DNA of 47,473 nucleotides, from positions 1-47,473 of the IMG/VR virus record IMGVR_UViG_3300002835_000322; one strand, written 5' to 3'. How positions within the stretch are numbered: the stretch's first letter is position 1; the number at the start of each line of letters is the position of its first letter. The notes beneath the pieces are model-generated. The model ran no database searches, was not told the DNA's origin, and was given only the letters and a program-made list of their open reading frames with translations. Below are positions 39,034 to 47,231 of this stretch, in pieces. Made by a program: the position numbers and the translations under genes. The DNA comes from a virus.

Positions 39034-40194
39034 ATGGCTCGCCGCCCCGCAATCATTAAAGCTAAATCCACTAAGAAGACTACTCGTGCCCCTCGTCGCG
39101 GCGTCAATCGCTTTAGCTTGATGCCCACAGACAACTGGGATAAGGCAAGGTTCTTCGCTCACTATGATGTTGAGCGCAAAGATTGCGGCAACAAGGTTAG
39201 GGAATATATCAAGCAGAACTTTCCCAAAGATGTCTTGACTAAGGTCAATCGTCTTCCCGATTGGAAGGTTGATATGTATAGTCACTGGGCTGCTACCGCC
39301 CATCTGCTAGAAGTTAATCCTGACCTTGTTCCAGATGGCTACAAGACTGGCATTGTGAAGTGGATTGAGACCCTTGCTCTTGAAGGTGCTGCACTCACTG
39401 CTAAGAAAGAAGAAACCGAAGGCGAAGAAAAGCCTAAGAAGGTAGTCAACATTCAGGAAATCATGCGTGAAAAGGCTGATGAAGCCCTCGGCAACATTGA
39501 AGCACTGTTTGACGAATTTATTGATTCTGGCTTCTCTAAGGATTTCAGCATTGACAAGAAGGTCATCGGTGCATTGTCTTCCCGCAATGTTCTTCCCCAG
39601 CATCTTGCATCAGCTATCAAGCGTTGGAACACTCTGCTGAACGAATATCTTGAAGTTCAAGCAGGCAAGTGTGACCAGCTGAACGAAGGTTATAGCAACT
39701 ACAGCAAAATGCAGCTTCGTTATGCTATCAAGTTGATTGAGGATATCATTGCCGAATTCAATGGCTACATCAGTCTCAAGCAAGTTGCTAAGAAGCCTCG
39801 TGCTAAGAAGGCTGTGCCCGTTGAACGGGTCGTTGCTAAGCTTAAGCACTGCAAGTCGTTCAAGGACGATGCACTCATGCTTGAACTTACTGGTCTAAGC
39901 CCCGTCAAGCTTCATCAAGCAACAGAAGCTTGGGTCTATGACACTAAGAAGCGTAAGATGCACCACTACGTTGCAGACGCTTACAGCAAGTGCTTGCTAG
40001 TGAAGGGCAATACTGTCATTGGCTTTGATAAGAAGGAAAGCGGCATGAAGACGCTTCGCAAGCCCGTTGAACAGATTAAAGCTATCATGGGTAGTAAGCC
40101 TGCTGCTCGTAAGTATTTCAGTGAGATTAAGGCTGTTGAGGCTGTCCCGAATGGTCGCTTCAATATTGACATGATTATCCTTAAAGCATTTTAA
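39034..40194 (+). CDS. Conserved hypothetical phage protein
   Basis: The 386-aa protein has a very basic N-terminus (1-25, with Arg and Lys) of the sort that binds nucleic acid. A helical middle (about 125-240) follows, then a Lys-rich linker near 255 and a C-terminal domain with strands. Codon use is richer in C-ending codons than nearby genes, similar to the AAA+ gene at 4863. It has a strong early promoter. I do not recognise the family, though similar proteins occur in T4-like phages by memory. Confidence 0.75.
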   Translation: MARRPAIIKAKSTKKTTRAPRRGVNRFSLMPTDNWDKARFFAHYDVERKDCGNKVREYIKQNFPKDVLTKVNRLPDWKVDMYSHWAATAHLLEVNPDLVPDGYKTGIVKWIETLALEGAALTAKKEETEGEEKPKKVVNIQEIMREKADEALGNIEALFDEFIDSGFSKDFSIDKKVIGALSSRNVLPQHLASAIKRWNTLLNEYLEVQAGKCDQLNEGYSNYSKMQLRYAIKLIEDIIAEFNGYISLKQVAKKPRAKKAVPVERVVAKLKHCKSFKDDALMLELTGLSPVKLHQATEAWVYDTKKRKMHHYVADAYSKCLLVKGNTVIGFDKKESGMKTLRKPVEQIKAIMGSKPAARKYFSEIKAVEAVPNGRFNIDMIILKAF

Positions 40195-40817
40195 TGAGTA
40201 GATTAGTTCTGTTTGGATGCTCGTTGACATATGGGGAAGGGCTACCAGATTGCGTTACAGCAGCCGGTAGCCCTGGTTCTTCTCCTAGCAAAATGGTATG
40301 GGGCGAATTATTGGGAGAGCGGCTGGCCCTCCCTGTAGTAAATTGTTCGCTACCGGGTGCATCCAATCAACTGATATTAGATAGGATTTTAAACTTTGAA
40401 TTTGAGAATGAAGATAGAGTAATCGTACTTTGGTCCTTTTTTACTAGAGGTATGCTCTATCTCAAAGATGAAATGTGTAACATAGGTCCGTGGCAACAAA
40501 CCGATATCGCCAAACGGTATTATGAATTACATGATGACAATGACCTATATATGACAAGTTTACACGCCATACATCATGCAGGTTGTTATCTCAAAGATAA
40601 AAAAATAACAACAACTCACTTTGGTTTAGCCAAATATGGAACTGATAATCCTATAGCAATAACCGGAAAAGAACCAAAGTGGTTTACGACTAACGTAAAC
40701 TTACTTAACCTCTTTTCGTTTTATCTAGATATCTGTTCCGGATTTCACCCGGGACCCAAAAGTCAATACAAAATATGTGATTATATAGAAAAGGTAATTA
40801 TAAATGAACAACATTGA
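40194..40817 (+). CDS. SGNH/GDSL-like hydrolase, second copy
   Basis: The 207-aa protein opens L-V-L-F-G-C-S-L-T-Y-G-E-G-L (block I with Ser), has P-G-A-S-N near 54-58 (Asn block), and G-F-H-P near 182-185 with an upstream Asp (D-I-C-S-G-F-H-P). These fit the SGNH plan. It overlaps the previous stop as TAATG. It is shorter than the 26539 gene but shares the same opening, so the two are probably paralogues. Confidence 0.65.
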   Translation: MSRLVLFGCSLTYGEGLPDCVTAAGSPGSSPSKMVWGELLGERLALPVVNCSLPGASNQLILDRILNFEFENEDRVIVLWSFFTRGMLYLKDEMCNIGPWQQTDIAKRYYELHDDNDLYMTSLHAIHHAGCYLKDKKITTTHFGLAKYGTDNPIAITGKEPKWFTTNVNLLNLFSFYLDICSGFHPGPKSQYKICDYIEKVIINEQH

Positions 40818-41214
40818 TCTAAACAAGTACGCAGATTTCGTCCTTTCTGTATGCAGTGACCAAAGTAAGGACCTAACTGCACTCATTGAACACCTCAAGG
40901 AGCTTGATGCTAACACCAATGTCAATCTTGCATTGCTAATGACTGCAAGCACTGGTCTTGGTAGCGAAGGCGGAGAGTTTCAGGAGATTGTGAAGAAGAT
41001 TCTCTTCCAGGGTAAGCCCCTCAATGAAGAAAACATCTTCCATATGAAGCGTGAACTCGGTGACATTGCGTGGTACTGGGCTAACGCTTGTAACGCACTT
41101 GGACTTGACCCTAACGATGTTATTGCTGAAAACGTACACAAGCTGGAAGACCGCTATCCAGGCGGCAAGTTTGATGCACACTACAGCGAGAACCGTCAAG
41201 AAGGCGATTTATGA
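40804..41214 (+). CDS. MazG-like nucleotide pyrophosphohydrolase
   Basis: The 136-aa protein has the MazG helical plan: E-G-G-E-F-Q-E near residues 55-61 (E-x-x-E) and R-E-L-G-D-I-A-W-Y-W near 82-91 (E-x-x-D), the metal-binding set. Known members cleave NTPs or dNTPs to NMP and pyrophosphate. In marine phages they are thought to alter nucleotide pools. It overlaps the SGNH gene by 14 nt and the next by ATGA. Confidence 0.88.
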   Translation: MNNIDLNKYADFVLSVCSDQSKDLTALIEHLKELDANTNVNLALLMTASTGLGSEGGEFQEIVKKILFQGKPLNEENIFHMKRELGDIAWYWANACNALGLDPNDVIAENVHKLEDRYPGGKFDAHYSENRQEGDL

Positions 41215-41390
41215 AGCCTGATGACACCGATAGTAAGATTGTTAAATTGCACAAACGTACTTTAGCAAATCTTAAGCTAAAACTCAAAGGTTCAACATCT
41301 CCTGACATTAATGTTTTAGTAAAACGTGACATTGAAGAACTAGAAAAGAAAATCAAACGCATCATTGAGGCTGAAAAATTGCAGCAGTAA
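41211..41390 (+). CDS. 59-aa helical protein
   Basis: ATG 41211 overlaps the mazG-like stop by ATGA. The product is basic and helical, with heptad spacing and many Lys/Leu/Ile, suggesting a two-helix coiled coil like the protein at 4089. Function unknown. Confidence 0.65.
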   Translation: MKPDDTDSKIVKLHKRTLANLKLKLKGSTSPDINVLVKRDIEELEKKIKRIIEAEKLQQ

Positions 41391-41413
41391 ATGACGTTAG
41401 AACTACTGACATG

Positions 41414-41449
41414 ATTGTTTCCTGATAAATAAGATTAACAGGAAACAAT
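41414..41449 (+). promoter_or_regulatory. Late promoter inside a perfect dyad
   Basis: ATTGTTTCCTG (41414-41424) and CAGGAAACAAT (41439-41449) are perfect 11-bp arms around a loop that contains the late box ATAAATAA (41425-41432). The right arm carries the AGGAA ribosome site for ATG 41451. Confidence 0.8.
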
Positions 41450-41450
41450 T

Positions 41451-42236
41451 ATGGCAGCAGATTTACTAGCAACACCAACTAACCTTGACTTAACCCAACT
41501 TAAGGAAGGTCTCTTTGATAATCTTCGTCTACGTTTGGGCGGAGATATTATTGATCTTGAATTAGATCCGGATCACTATGAAGCTGCCTATAACTATACT
41601 ATCAAGTTGTATAGACAGAGAGCGCAAAACGCAACAGTAGAAAGCTACACTCTTATGAGAGTGGAGAAGAACGTTGAAATATACACGCTTCCATCAGAAT
41701 TCATCAACGTTAGGGCGCTTTTTAGGCGTACTGTGGGTCTTGAAACTGGTCCTGGTGCAACAGCATTTGACCCGTTTTCAAGCGCCATTCTCAACACCTA
41801 TCTGTTGAACTATAACTTTACCGGGGGACTAGCGACATATGACTTCTATGCTGGTTACGTTGAACTAGCTGCTCGTATGTTCGGTGGATATGTAACATAC
41901 ACGTTCAATCCCGTTACTAAGGCACTTAGAGTAGTAAGAGACTTCAAAGGCTCAGGAGAACGTATCTTAATTTGGGCAGATGTTCAACGTCCTGAAATTG
42001 AACTGCTTCAAGATCCGGGTGCTGGCGTTTGGATAGGGGACTACATTCTTGCTGTTCTTAAGGGCATCATCGGTGAAGCTCGTGAGAAGTTTGGTAGCAT
42101 TGCAGGACCAGGTGGCGGCACCACTCTCAACGGTACTGCGATGAAGGCTGAGAGTAAAGCCGATCAAGAGAGATTAATCCTAGAACTCAAGAACTACGTA
42201 GATTACAGCCAACCACTCACTTGGGTCCAAGGCTAA
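41451..42236 (+). CDS. gp13: Neck protein gp13
   Basis: The 261-aa protein resembles T4 gp13 (309 aa), which with gp14 seals the filled head and joins the tail. Visible features are an N-terminal helix pair with a Y-x-x-A-x-x-Y pattern, V-E-I-Y-T-L-P-S-E-F near 75-84, and a large middle with W-A-D-V near 175. A C-terminal G-G-T-T-L-N-G then a helix with E-S-K-A-D-Q-E follows. Preceded by a late promoter. Partner gp14 is on the other strand at 34605-36326. Confidence 0.8.
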   Translation: MAADLLATPTNLDLTQLKEGLFDNLRLRLGGDIIDLELDPDHYEAAYNYTIKLYRQRAQNATVESYTLMRVEKNVEIYTLPSEFINVRALFRRTVGLETGPGATAFDPFSSAILNTYLLNYNFTGGLATYDFYAGYVELAARMFGGYVTYTFNPVTKALRVVRDFKGSGERILIWADVQRPEIELLQDPGAGVWIGDYILAVLKGIIGEAREKFGSIAGPGGGTTLNGTAMKAESKADQERLILELKNYVDYSQPLTWVQG

Positions 42237-42391
42237 TGCTTGACGATAGAGAAACTATCGATAAACTTGTTGACCTACTAAATCAAGGACTAGCTGACGG
42301 TACCTTGACACCTGAACAAGAAGAAAATCTGCGTGACGAAATCAGCAGTCTCCAAATGAATCTGTTAGTCGGTAACTTACTACTAGATTAA
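42236..42391 (+). CDS. 51-aa acidic protein
   Basis: ATG 42236 overlaps the gp13 stop as TAATG. The product is acidic and helical, with D-K-L-V-D-L-L-N and a Leu-rich end. It is too short for the main gene list but has coupling and coherent codons. Function unknown. Confidence 0.6.
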   Translation: MLDDRETIDKLVDLLNQGLADGTLTPEQEENLRDEISSLQMNLLVGNLLLD

Positions 42392-42394
42392 GGC

Positions 42395-42423
42395 TTGACA
42401 ACACTCACTTCTTATGTTATAGT
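42395..42423 (+). promoter_or_regulatory. sigma70-type promoter, leaderless geometry
   Basis: TTGACA (42395-42400), 17 nt, TATAGT (42418-42423). ATG 42430 follows after exactly six nucleotides. Confidence 0.85.
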
Positions 42424-42429
42424 GTAATA

Positions 42430-43065
42430 ATGATAATAGGAATAACAGGTCTGATAGGATCAGGCAAAGACACAGCAGCAGATTATCTCTGCACATTTCA
42501 CGGCTTCAAGCGTATGAGCTTTGCTGGCGCATTGAAAGATGCCGTAGCAGTTATCTTCAATTGGGACCGTGAACTTCTTGAGGGTTCAACCAAAGCCAGC
42601 CGTGAATGGCGAGAAGAAATTGACACTTGGTGGGCAGAACGATTGGGTATCCCTAATCTGACTCCCCGTTGGGTATTGCAGCAATGGGGAACAGACGTTG
42701 CCCGCAAGAACTTTCATAACGATATCTGGGTGGCAAGCGTAGAGAATCGCTTACGGGGAATCAAGGATGATATCGTAATCACTGATTGTCGCTTTGCTAA
42801 TGAAGTACACGCTATCAAGAGTGCAGGTGGCGTTACTTTGCGAACGCATCGTGGGGCAGATCCTATCTGGCTTGAAATAGCAGAATTGCACACTACAGCG
42901 GATAACGACAAAGATAAGACATACTTTAAAGACTTGCTAGAACAGAATCATGATGTTCATGCTAGCGAATATAGCAGTATTGGACTAGATTACGATTATC
43001 ACATTGACAACACCGGAACGATTGACCATCTACACAAACAGATGGAATCAGTAATCAACCGTTAA
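42430..43065 (+). CDS. gp1: Deoxynucleoside monophosphate kinase gp1
   Basis: The 211-aa protein matches T4 gene 1 dNMP kinase, which phosphorylates dNMPs for phage DNA synthesis. It has a P-loop G-L-I-G-S-G-K-D-T at 7-15, a W-V-L-Q-Q-W-G-T-D-V region near 80-90, and D-C-R-F-A-N-E near 120-126. There is no Shine-Dalgarno; the promoter places transcription at the ATG. It converges with the minus-strand HNH-like gene, overlapping by 18 nt. Confidence 0.9.
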   Translation: MIIGITGLIGSGKDTAADYLCTFHGFKRMSFAGALKDAVAVIFNWDRELLEGSTKASREWREEIDTWWAERLGIPNLTPRWVLQQWGTDVARKNFHNDIWVASVENRLRGIKDDIVITDCRFANEVHAIKSAGGVTLRTHRGADPIWLEIAELHTTADNDKDKTYFKDLLEQNHDVHASEYSSIGLDYDYHIDNTGTIDHLHKQMESVINR

Positions 43066-43398
43066 GTCTCCCCTCTTCCATGTGACCTCTTTGCGCTTAA
43101 CGACTTCAATGCAGTTGAGACATATGGTTCGTAGATTACTGAATGCTATATTGTTCAAATCACCGTCAATATGAAAGACGGTCATCTGACTAGGATATAT
43201 ACTCTTGAAGCCGCAGATATCACACTGCGGTTTCTTTTTGTATCCGGCCTTTTTCCAACTGGGCACAATAGGTTTCTTCTTAGCCTTCTTTTTTCCGCAG
43301 TTATCACATATACTTCGGTAATAGGTTTTACCGTTGCGGATGTAGTTTATCGCACAATAGTTCTTATTACATTCCTTACATATGGGCCTTTTTAGCAT
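43048..43398 (-). CDS. Zinc-ribbon HNH-like protein
   Basis: The 116-aa protein has four C-x-x-C pairs (near 7, 31, 59 and 93), a Lys-rich linker, and a F-H-I-D-G-D-L-N-N segment in the second half that looks like an HNH core. It probably binds zinc and DNA and may cut it. On the minus strand, its late box is exactly 6 nt before the ATG. It converges with gp1. A homing-type or repair function is possible. Confidence 0.72.
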   Translation of the reverse strand: MLKRPICKECNKNYCAINYIRNGKTYYRSICDNCGKKKAKKKPIVPSWKKAGYKKKPQCDICGFKSIYPSQMTVFHIDGDLNNIAFSNLRTICLNCIEVVKRKEVTWKRGDLTVDY

Positions 43399-43402
43399 AA
43401 GA

Positions 43403-43410
43403 ATATTTAT
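43403..43410 (-). promoter_or_regulatory. Late promoter, leaderless geometry (minus)
   Basis: Reads ATAAATAT on the minus strand; the core's last A is at 43404, so the expected start is 43398, the A of the ATG. Confidence 0.7.
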
Positions 43411-43417
43411 GCATTTT

Positions 43418-43431
43418 AACCTTTAAAGGTT
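43418..43431. repeat. Palindrome in the divergent spacer
   Basis: AACCTTTAAAGGTT is a perfect 14-bp palindrome between the two oppositely directed late promoters. A further AACC...GGTTTTTT pairing to 43450 could act as a weak terminator toward the plus strand. Confidence 0.5.
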
Positions 43432-43460
43432 CGGTTAAACCAGGTTTTTTCACTTATACA

Positions 43461-43502
43461 CTAAATAATTATTAGAATCTTGATGTAATGTATATATCAA
43501 GA
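43461..43502 (+). promoter_or_regulatory. Late promoter and 5' hairpin of the sheath gene
   Basis: CTAAATAA (43461-43468) predicts a start near 43473. TCTTGAT (43478-43484) and ATCAAGA (43496-43502) form a 7-bp stem with an 11-nt loop near the 5' end. AAGGA precedes ATG 43542. Confidence 0.65.
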
Positions 43503-43541
43503 AGGTGGTAAACCTCAGAATCATACAAAGGAAATTAAATT

Positions 43542-46500
43542 ATGGCACTAGTATCCCCGGGCGTAGAAGTAACGATTACAGACGAATCGCAATATCTTCC
43601 AGCACCCACTAACTCAATTCCTTTTATTCTTCTTGCAACAGCAGAGAATAAAGCAAATCCAAATGGTACCGGAGTAGCTGTTGGTACTACCGCAGCTAAT
43701 GCTGGAAAACTATTTCAGGTAACAAGCCAACGTGATCTTGTGACTCTTTATGGAGAGCCGTTCTTCTATACTACTTCGAATGGGACTCCTATTCAGGGTT
43801 ATGAATTGAACGAGTACGGATTGCTAGCAGCGTATTCAGCACTTGGCATTACTAATCGTGCATTTTGCTTAAGAGCAGACATCGACTTAGCAAGTCTCGT
43901 AGGACAAACAGGTAGACCAAGTGGTGCACCTGAAGATGGAACTTACTGGTTAGACACTTCTATCACAACTTGGGGTATTAATGAGTTTGATTCAGTTACC
44001 GGTCAGTTTACACTACAGCAACCGATCGTAATCACTGATTCATCACTATTAGACGGCGGATTTCCGCTACAGTCAACCGGTGTTTTCGGCGACTACGCAG
44101 TAAACGCTATTCCAACTTATGAAGTACCTACTGCGGCTGATGCAGTTCAATTCTTCTATAAAAATGTTGACAATGTTTGGGTATCAATTGGTTCTCCGGA
44201 ATGGTTAGAATCATGGCCAACTATTCAAGGGGCTAATTCAGTAAGTACATTGACTGCAGGTGATACTCTTACTATTAACATCAACGGTAGTTTCGGCGCA
44301 ACACTTACTGTTCCAGCCGCACCTGATAATACTGTGAGTTATATGGCCTCACTAATCAATTTACTAAACTTCCAGTTCTTGTCGGCTAGAGCAGCAGGAA
44401 CAGGAACAAGCCAAAGTTTGCAATTGTTTTCTACTCAAAATGCTGGTCAATTGGGTGTAACTACACCATTTTCATTGACTGTTGCAGGAACAGGAACACT
44501 TCTTGCTGACTTGGGTATTTCTGCTGGTACATACTATCAGCCAGGTTTCGATTATGGAACTTCTGCTGAACAGCCACTTTGGACTACTGGTCAAACATTC
44601 CCTAGACCAAGTGGTTCAGTTTGGCTCAAAGTCGGAACAGCTGGATCTGGCCTAAACACTGCAATTTCTGTTTGGAATAGTACTTTAAATACTTGGGTAC
44701 CTAAAACAGTATCCTACGCTACTTCTGACGTTGCTGCTACTAATGCACTTGATTCAACTGGTGGTAAGAATATTCCAGCCGGAACAGTATATACTCAGTA
44801 TGATTTTAATGTAGCTACATTTGCTTCTCAGGCTTCTCCTCCTCTATATTATTGGGAAAGACTTGCAACCGGTCCAACGATAGTTACGGGCAGCGTTACT
44901 AATCCAACATTTACTGTTGGGCCCTATTCTCTTGAGGTGATAGTGTCTTTGCCGGGAACAGGAATTAGTGGCACTTACTCAATAACATTAGGTGATGACA
45001 CTGATGCTACAGATTTTGTAAATGAGTGGAATAGTACTGCTATCCCTTATACAACTGCTACTGTAACCGATGCAGGAGCAATTCAGATTACACATACCCA
45101 AGGTGGTGAAATCTACATGAATGATAGAAGCAACACCACAGGCTTGCCCACTACTCCATCATTACTAAGCGCCGCAGGATTCATTCCTGGATCAACATTA
45201 GGAGTGAAAAACGGATTTGGTGACCCTTTTGTCTTCCAGCCAGTGCAATCATCAAGTAGTGGATTAGGTGCAAACCTATCTATTAATGTTGGAACAGCTT
45301 ATGGAAAATATTACGTTAACCCTACAAGCTTTCCTAATGCAGGATCAGGTTTTGCAGTCGGTGATACCGTAACTTTCTTAGGAAGTGCTATGGGCGGCAC
45401 AGCGCCTACTAATAATCTTGTTGTTGAAGTAACAGCAGTTGTTTCTGGTGCAGTCACAGCTATTACACCAGTTAGTGGCGTAGCAGTAGCAAACTATACT
45501 ACTCAGTTATCAAACTGGGTTGAATTTGATATGACTGCAAACGAAGGTGCACCGGTAGCTGCTCCTGCTAACCTAACTAATTGGTTCTACTCAGTTGTTG
45601 ACGAAGTAGATATCATGGTTAACACATCAGCTGGATGGAGAGGATATAAGAATGTCAATTATGACGCTAGTGGTTTCCCACTCCCAAGCGGTACAAACTT
45701 AACGGATCCAAACGGACCAATCGTAAGTGCAAGTGAACCAACTGTACAATCAGACGGAACTGCTTTGGCATACGGCGACATTTGGATCGATACATCTGAC
45801 TTAGACAATTATCCAATCATTAATCGTTGGCAGCAAGTTGATACCGTTGATCAGTGGGTAAGAATTGATAATACTAACCAGACAAGTTCAACCGGCGTAG
45901 TATTCGCTGACGCTCGTTGGGCCCTTAACGGTACAACTAACCCAGTTGACGATCCTATCCCATCGATTGTGAGCTTGCTATCTAGCAATTATTTGGATTT
46001 GGATGCGCCAACTACGTCACTTTATCCAGTAGGTATGCTATTGTTCAACACTCGTCGTTCAGGGTACAATGTTAAGCAATACCGCACTAACTACTTTAAC
46101 ACAACTCAATTCCCGGATGAGACACTTCCAGTTGAGAAGGCCGCATGGGTTTCAGTAAGTGGTCTAGAGTCAAGCGGTGCTCCTTATATGGGTCGTAATG
46201 CCCAGAGAGCAATGGTTGTTCAAGCAATGAGAGCAGCAATTGATTCTAACGGTGCAATTCGTGATGATGACAATCCATTCAACTTGATTGCAACTCCGAA
46301 TTATCCTGAATTGCAACCTAACATGATTATTCTTAACAATGATCGTGGTCAAACTGGATTTATTATCGGTGACACACCAATGAGACTGCCAGATGACGCA
46401 ACTGCAATTCAAGCGTGGGCAACAAATGCTGCTGGCGTATCATCAACCGGAGAAGAAGGTCTAGTAACCCGTGATACTTATATGGGTCTATTCTATCCAT

Positions 46501-47153
46501 CAGGGATTACTAATGACTTGCGTGGTAATTTAGTAGCAGTTCCCCCATCACACATGATGATTAGAACTATTCTTCGCAACGATAGTATCGCTTATCCTTG
46601 GTTCGCCCCAGCAGGTACTCGTCGTGGGGTAATTGATAACGCAGCGTCAATCGGTTACATTGATTCAATTACAGGTGAGTTTGTTCCAATCAAGACAAGA
46701 ATAGGAATTCGTGACGTATTATATACTAATCAAATCAACCCACTCGTGTTCTTCACTGGAAATGGTTTGTTGAACTACGGTAATAAATCAAGCTTTAATT
46801 CACAGTCAGCACTTGACAGAATTAACGTTGCAAGACTTATTGCTTATCTTCGTCGTCAATTGACAGTCGCAGCAAGACCGTTCATCTTTGAACCAAATGA
46901 TGCGCTGACAAGACAAGAGATTTCAGGGGTTGTCCAAACACTTCTAGTTGATCTTGTTGCTAAGAGAGGCATCTACGATTATCTTGTAGTTTGCGACGAA
47001 TCAAATAACACTCCTGCCCGTATCGATAGAAACGAGCTTTGGGTAGATGTTGCAATTGAGCCAGTTAAGGCAATTGAGTTCATCTACATTCCGGTTCGTG
47101 TCTTCAATACTGGAGAAATTGCAGGATTAGCAAATGGGCTATCACAAGACTAA
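43542..47153 (+). CDS. gp18: Tail sheath protein gp18, very large
   Basis: The 1203-aa protein is the contractile tail sheath. The N-terminal V-S-P-G-V-E-V-T-I-T-D-E-S and the C-terminal half (about 850-1203) with S-I-A-Y-P-W-F-A-P-A-G, G-I-R-D-V-L-Y, N-P-L-V-F-F and W-V-D-V-A-I-E-P fit gp18. T4 gp18 is 659 aa, so roughly 500 residues are extra, mostly between residues 120 and 800 and probably displayed on the tail outside. That insert carries three W-[LI]-D-T or W-L-K type segments near residues 129, 356 and 743. A late promoter and 5' hairpin precede it. Confidence 0.9.
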   Translation: MALVSPGVEVTITDESQYLPAPTNSIPFILLATAENKANPNGTGVAVGTTAANAGKLFQVTSQRDLVTLYGEPFFYTTSNGTPIQGYELNEYGLLAAYSALGITNRAFCLRADIDLASLVGQTGRPSGAPEDGTYWLDTSITTWGINEFDSVTGQFTLQQPIVITDSSLLDGGFPLQSTGVFGDYAVNAIPTYEVPTAADAVQFFYKNVDNVWVSIGSPEWLESWPTIQGANSVSTLTAGDTLTININGSFGATLTVPAAPDNTVSYMASLINLLNFQFLSARAAGTGTSQSLQLFSTQNAGQLGVTTPFSLTVAGTGTLLADLGISAGTYYQPGFDYGTSAEQPLWTTGQTFPRPSGSVWLKVGTAGSGLNTAISVWNSTLNTWVPKTVSYATSDVAATNALDSTGGKNIPAGTVYTQYDFNVATFASQASPPLYYWERLATGPTIVTGSVTNPTFTVGPYSLEVIVSLPGTGISGTYSITLGDDTDATDFVNEWNSTAIPYTTATVTDAGAIQITHTQGGEIYMNDRSNTTGLPTTPSLLSAAGFIPGSTLGVKNGFGDPFVFQPVQSSSSGLGANLSINVGTAYGKYYVNPTSFPNAGSGFAVGDTVTFLGSAMGGTAPTNNLVVEVTAVVSGAVTAITPVSGVAVANYTTQLSNWVEFDMTANEGAPVAAPANLTNWFYSVVDEVDIMVNTSAGWRGYKNVNYDASGFPLPSGTNLTDPNGPIVSASEPTVQSDGTALAYGDIWIDTSDLDNYPIINRWQQVDTVDQWVRIDNTNQTSSTGVVFADARWALNGTTNPVDDPIPSIVSLLSSNYLDLDAPTTSLYPVGMLLFNTRRSGYNVKQYRTNYFNTTQFPDETLPVEKAAWVSVSGLESSGAPYMGRNAQRAMVVQAMRAAIDSNGAIRDDDNPFNLIATPNYPELQPNMIILNNDRGQTGFIIGDTPMRLPDDATAIQAWATNAAGVSSTGEEGLVTRDTYMGLFYPSGITNDLRGNLVAVPPSHMMIRTILRNDSIAYPWFAPAGTRRGVIDNAASIGYIDSITGEFVPIKTRIGIRDVLYTNQINPLVFFTGNGLLNYGNKSSFNSQSALDRINVARLIAYLRRQLTVAARPFIFEPNDALTRQEISGVVQTLLVDLVAKRGIYDYLVVCDESNNTPARIDRNELWVDVAIEPVKAIEFIYIPVRVFNTGEIAGLANGLSQD

Positions 47154-47165
47154 CATTATAATAAA

Positions 47166-47199
47166 TTATCAACGGGTGCTTTCGGGCACCCGTTGATAA
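47166..47199 (+). terminator. Perfect 14-bp hairpin after gp18
   Basis: TTATCAACGGGTGC (47166-47179) and GCACCCGTTGATAA (47186-47199) with a 6-nt loop form a very stable hairpin 13 nt after the sheath stop. No U-run follows, so it may protect the 3' end of the sheath mRNA as well as slow polymerase. Confidence 0.75.
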
Positions 47200-47203
47200 A
47201 AAG

Positions 47204-47211
47204 ATAAATAC
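47204..47211 (+). promoter_or_regulatory. Late promoter for tail tube
   Basis: ATAAATAC, expected start near 47216, then AGGAGA before ATG 47232. Confidence 0.85.
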
Positions 47212-47231
47212 TTATAACAGGAGAATACAAA

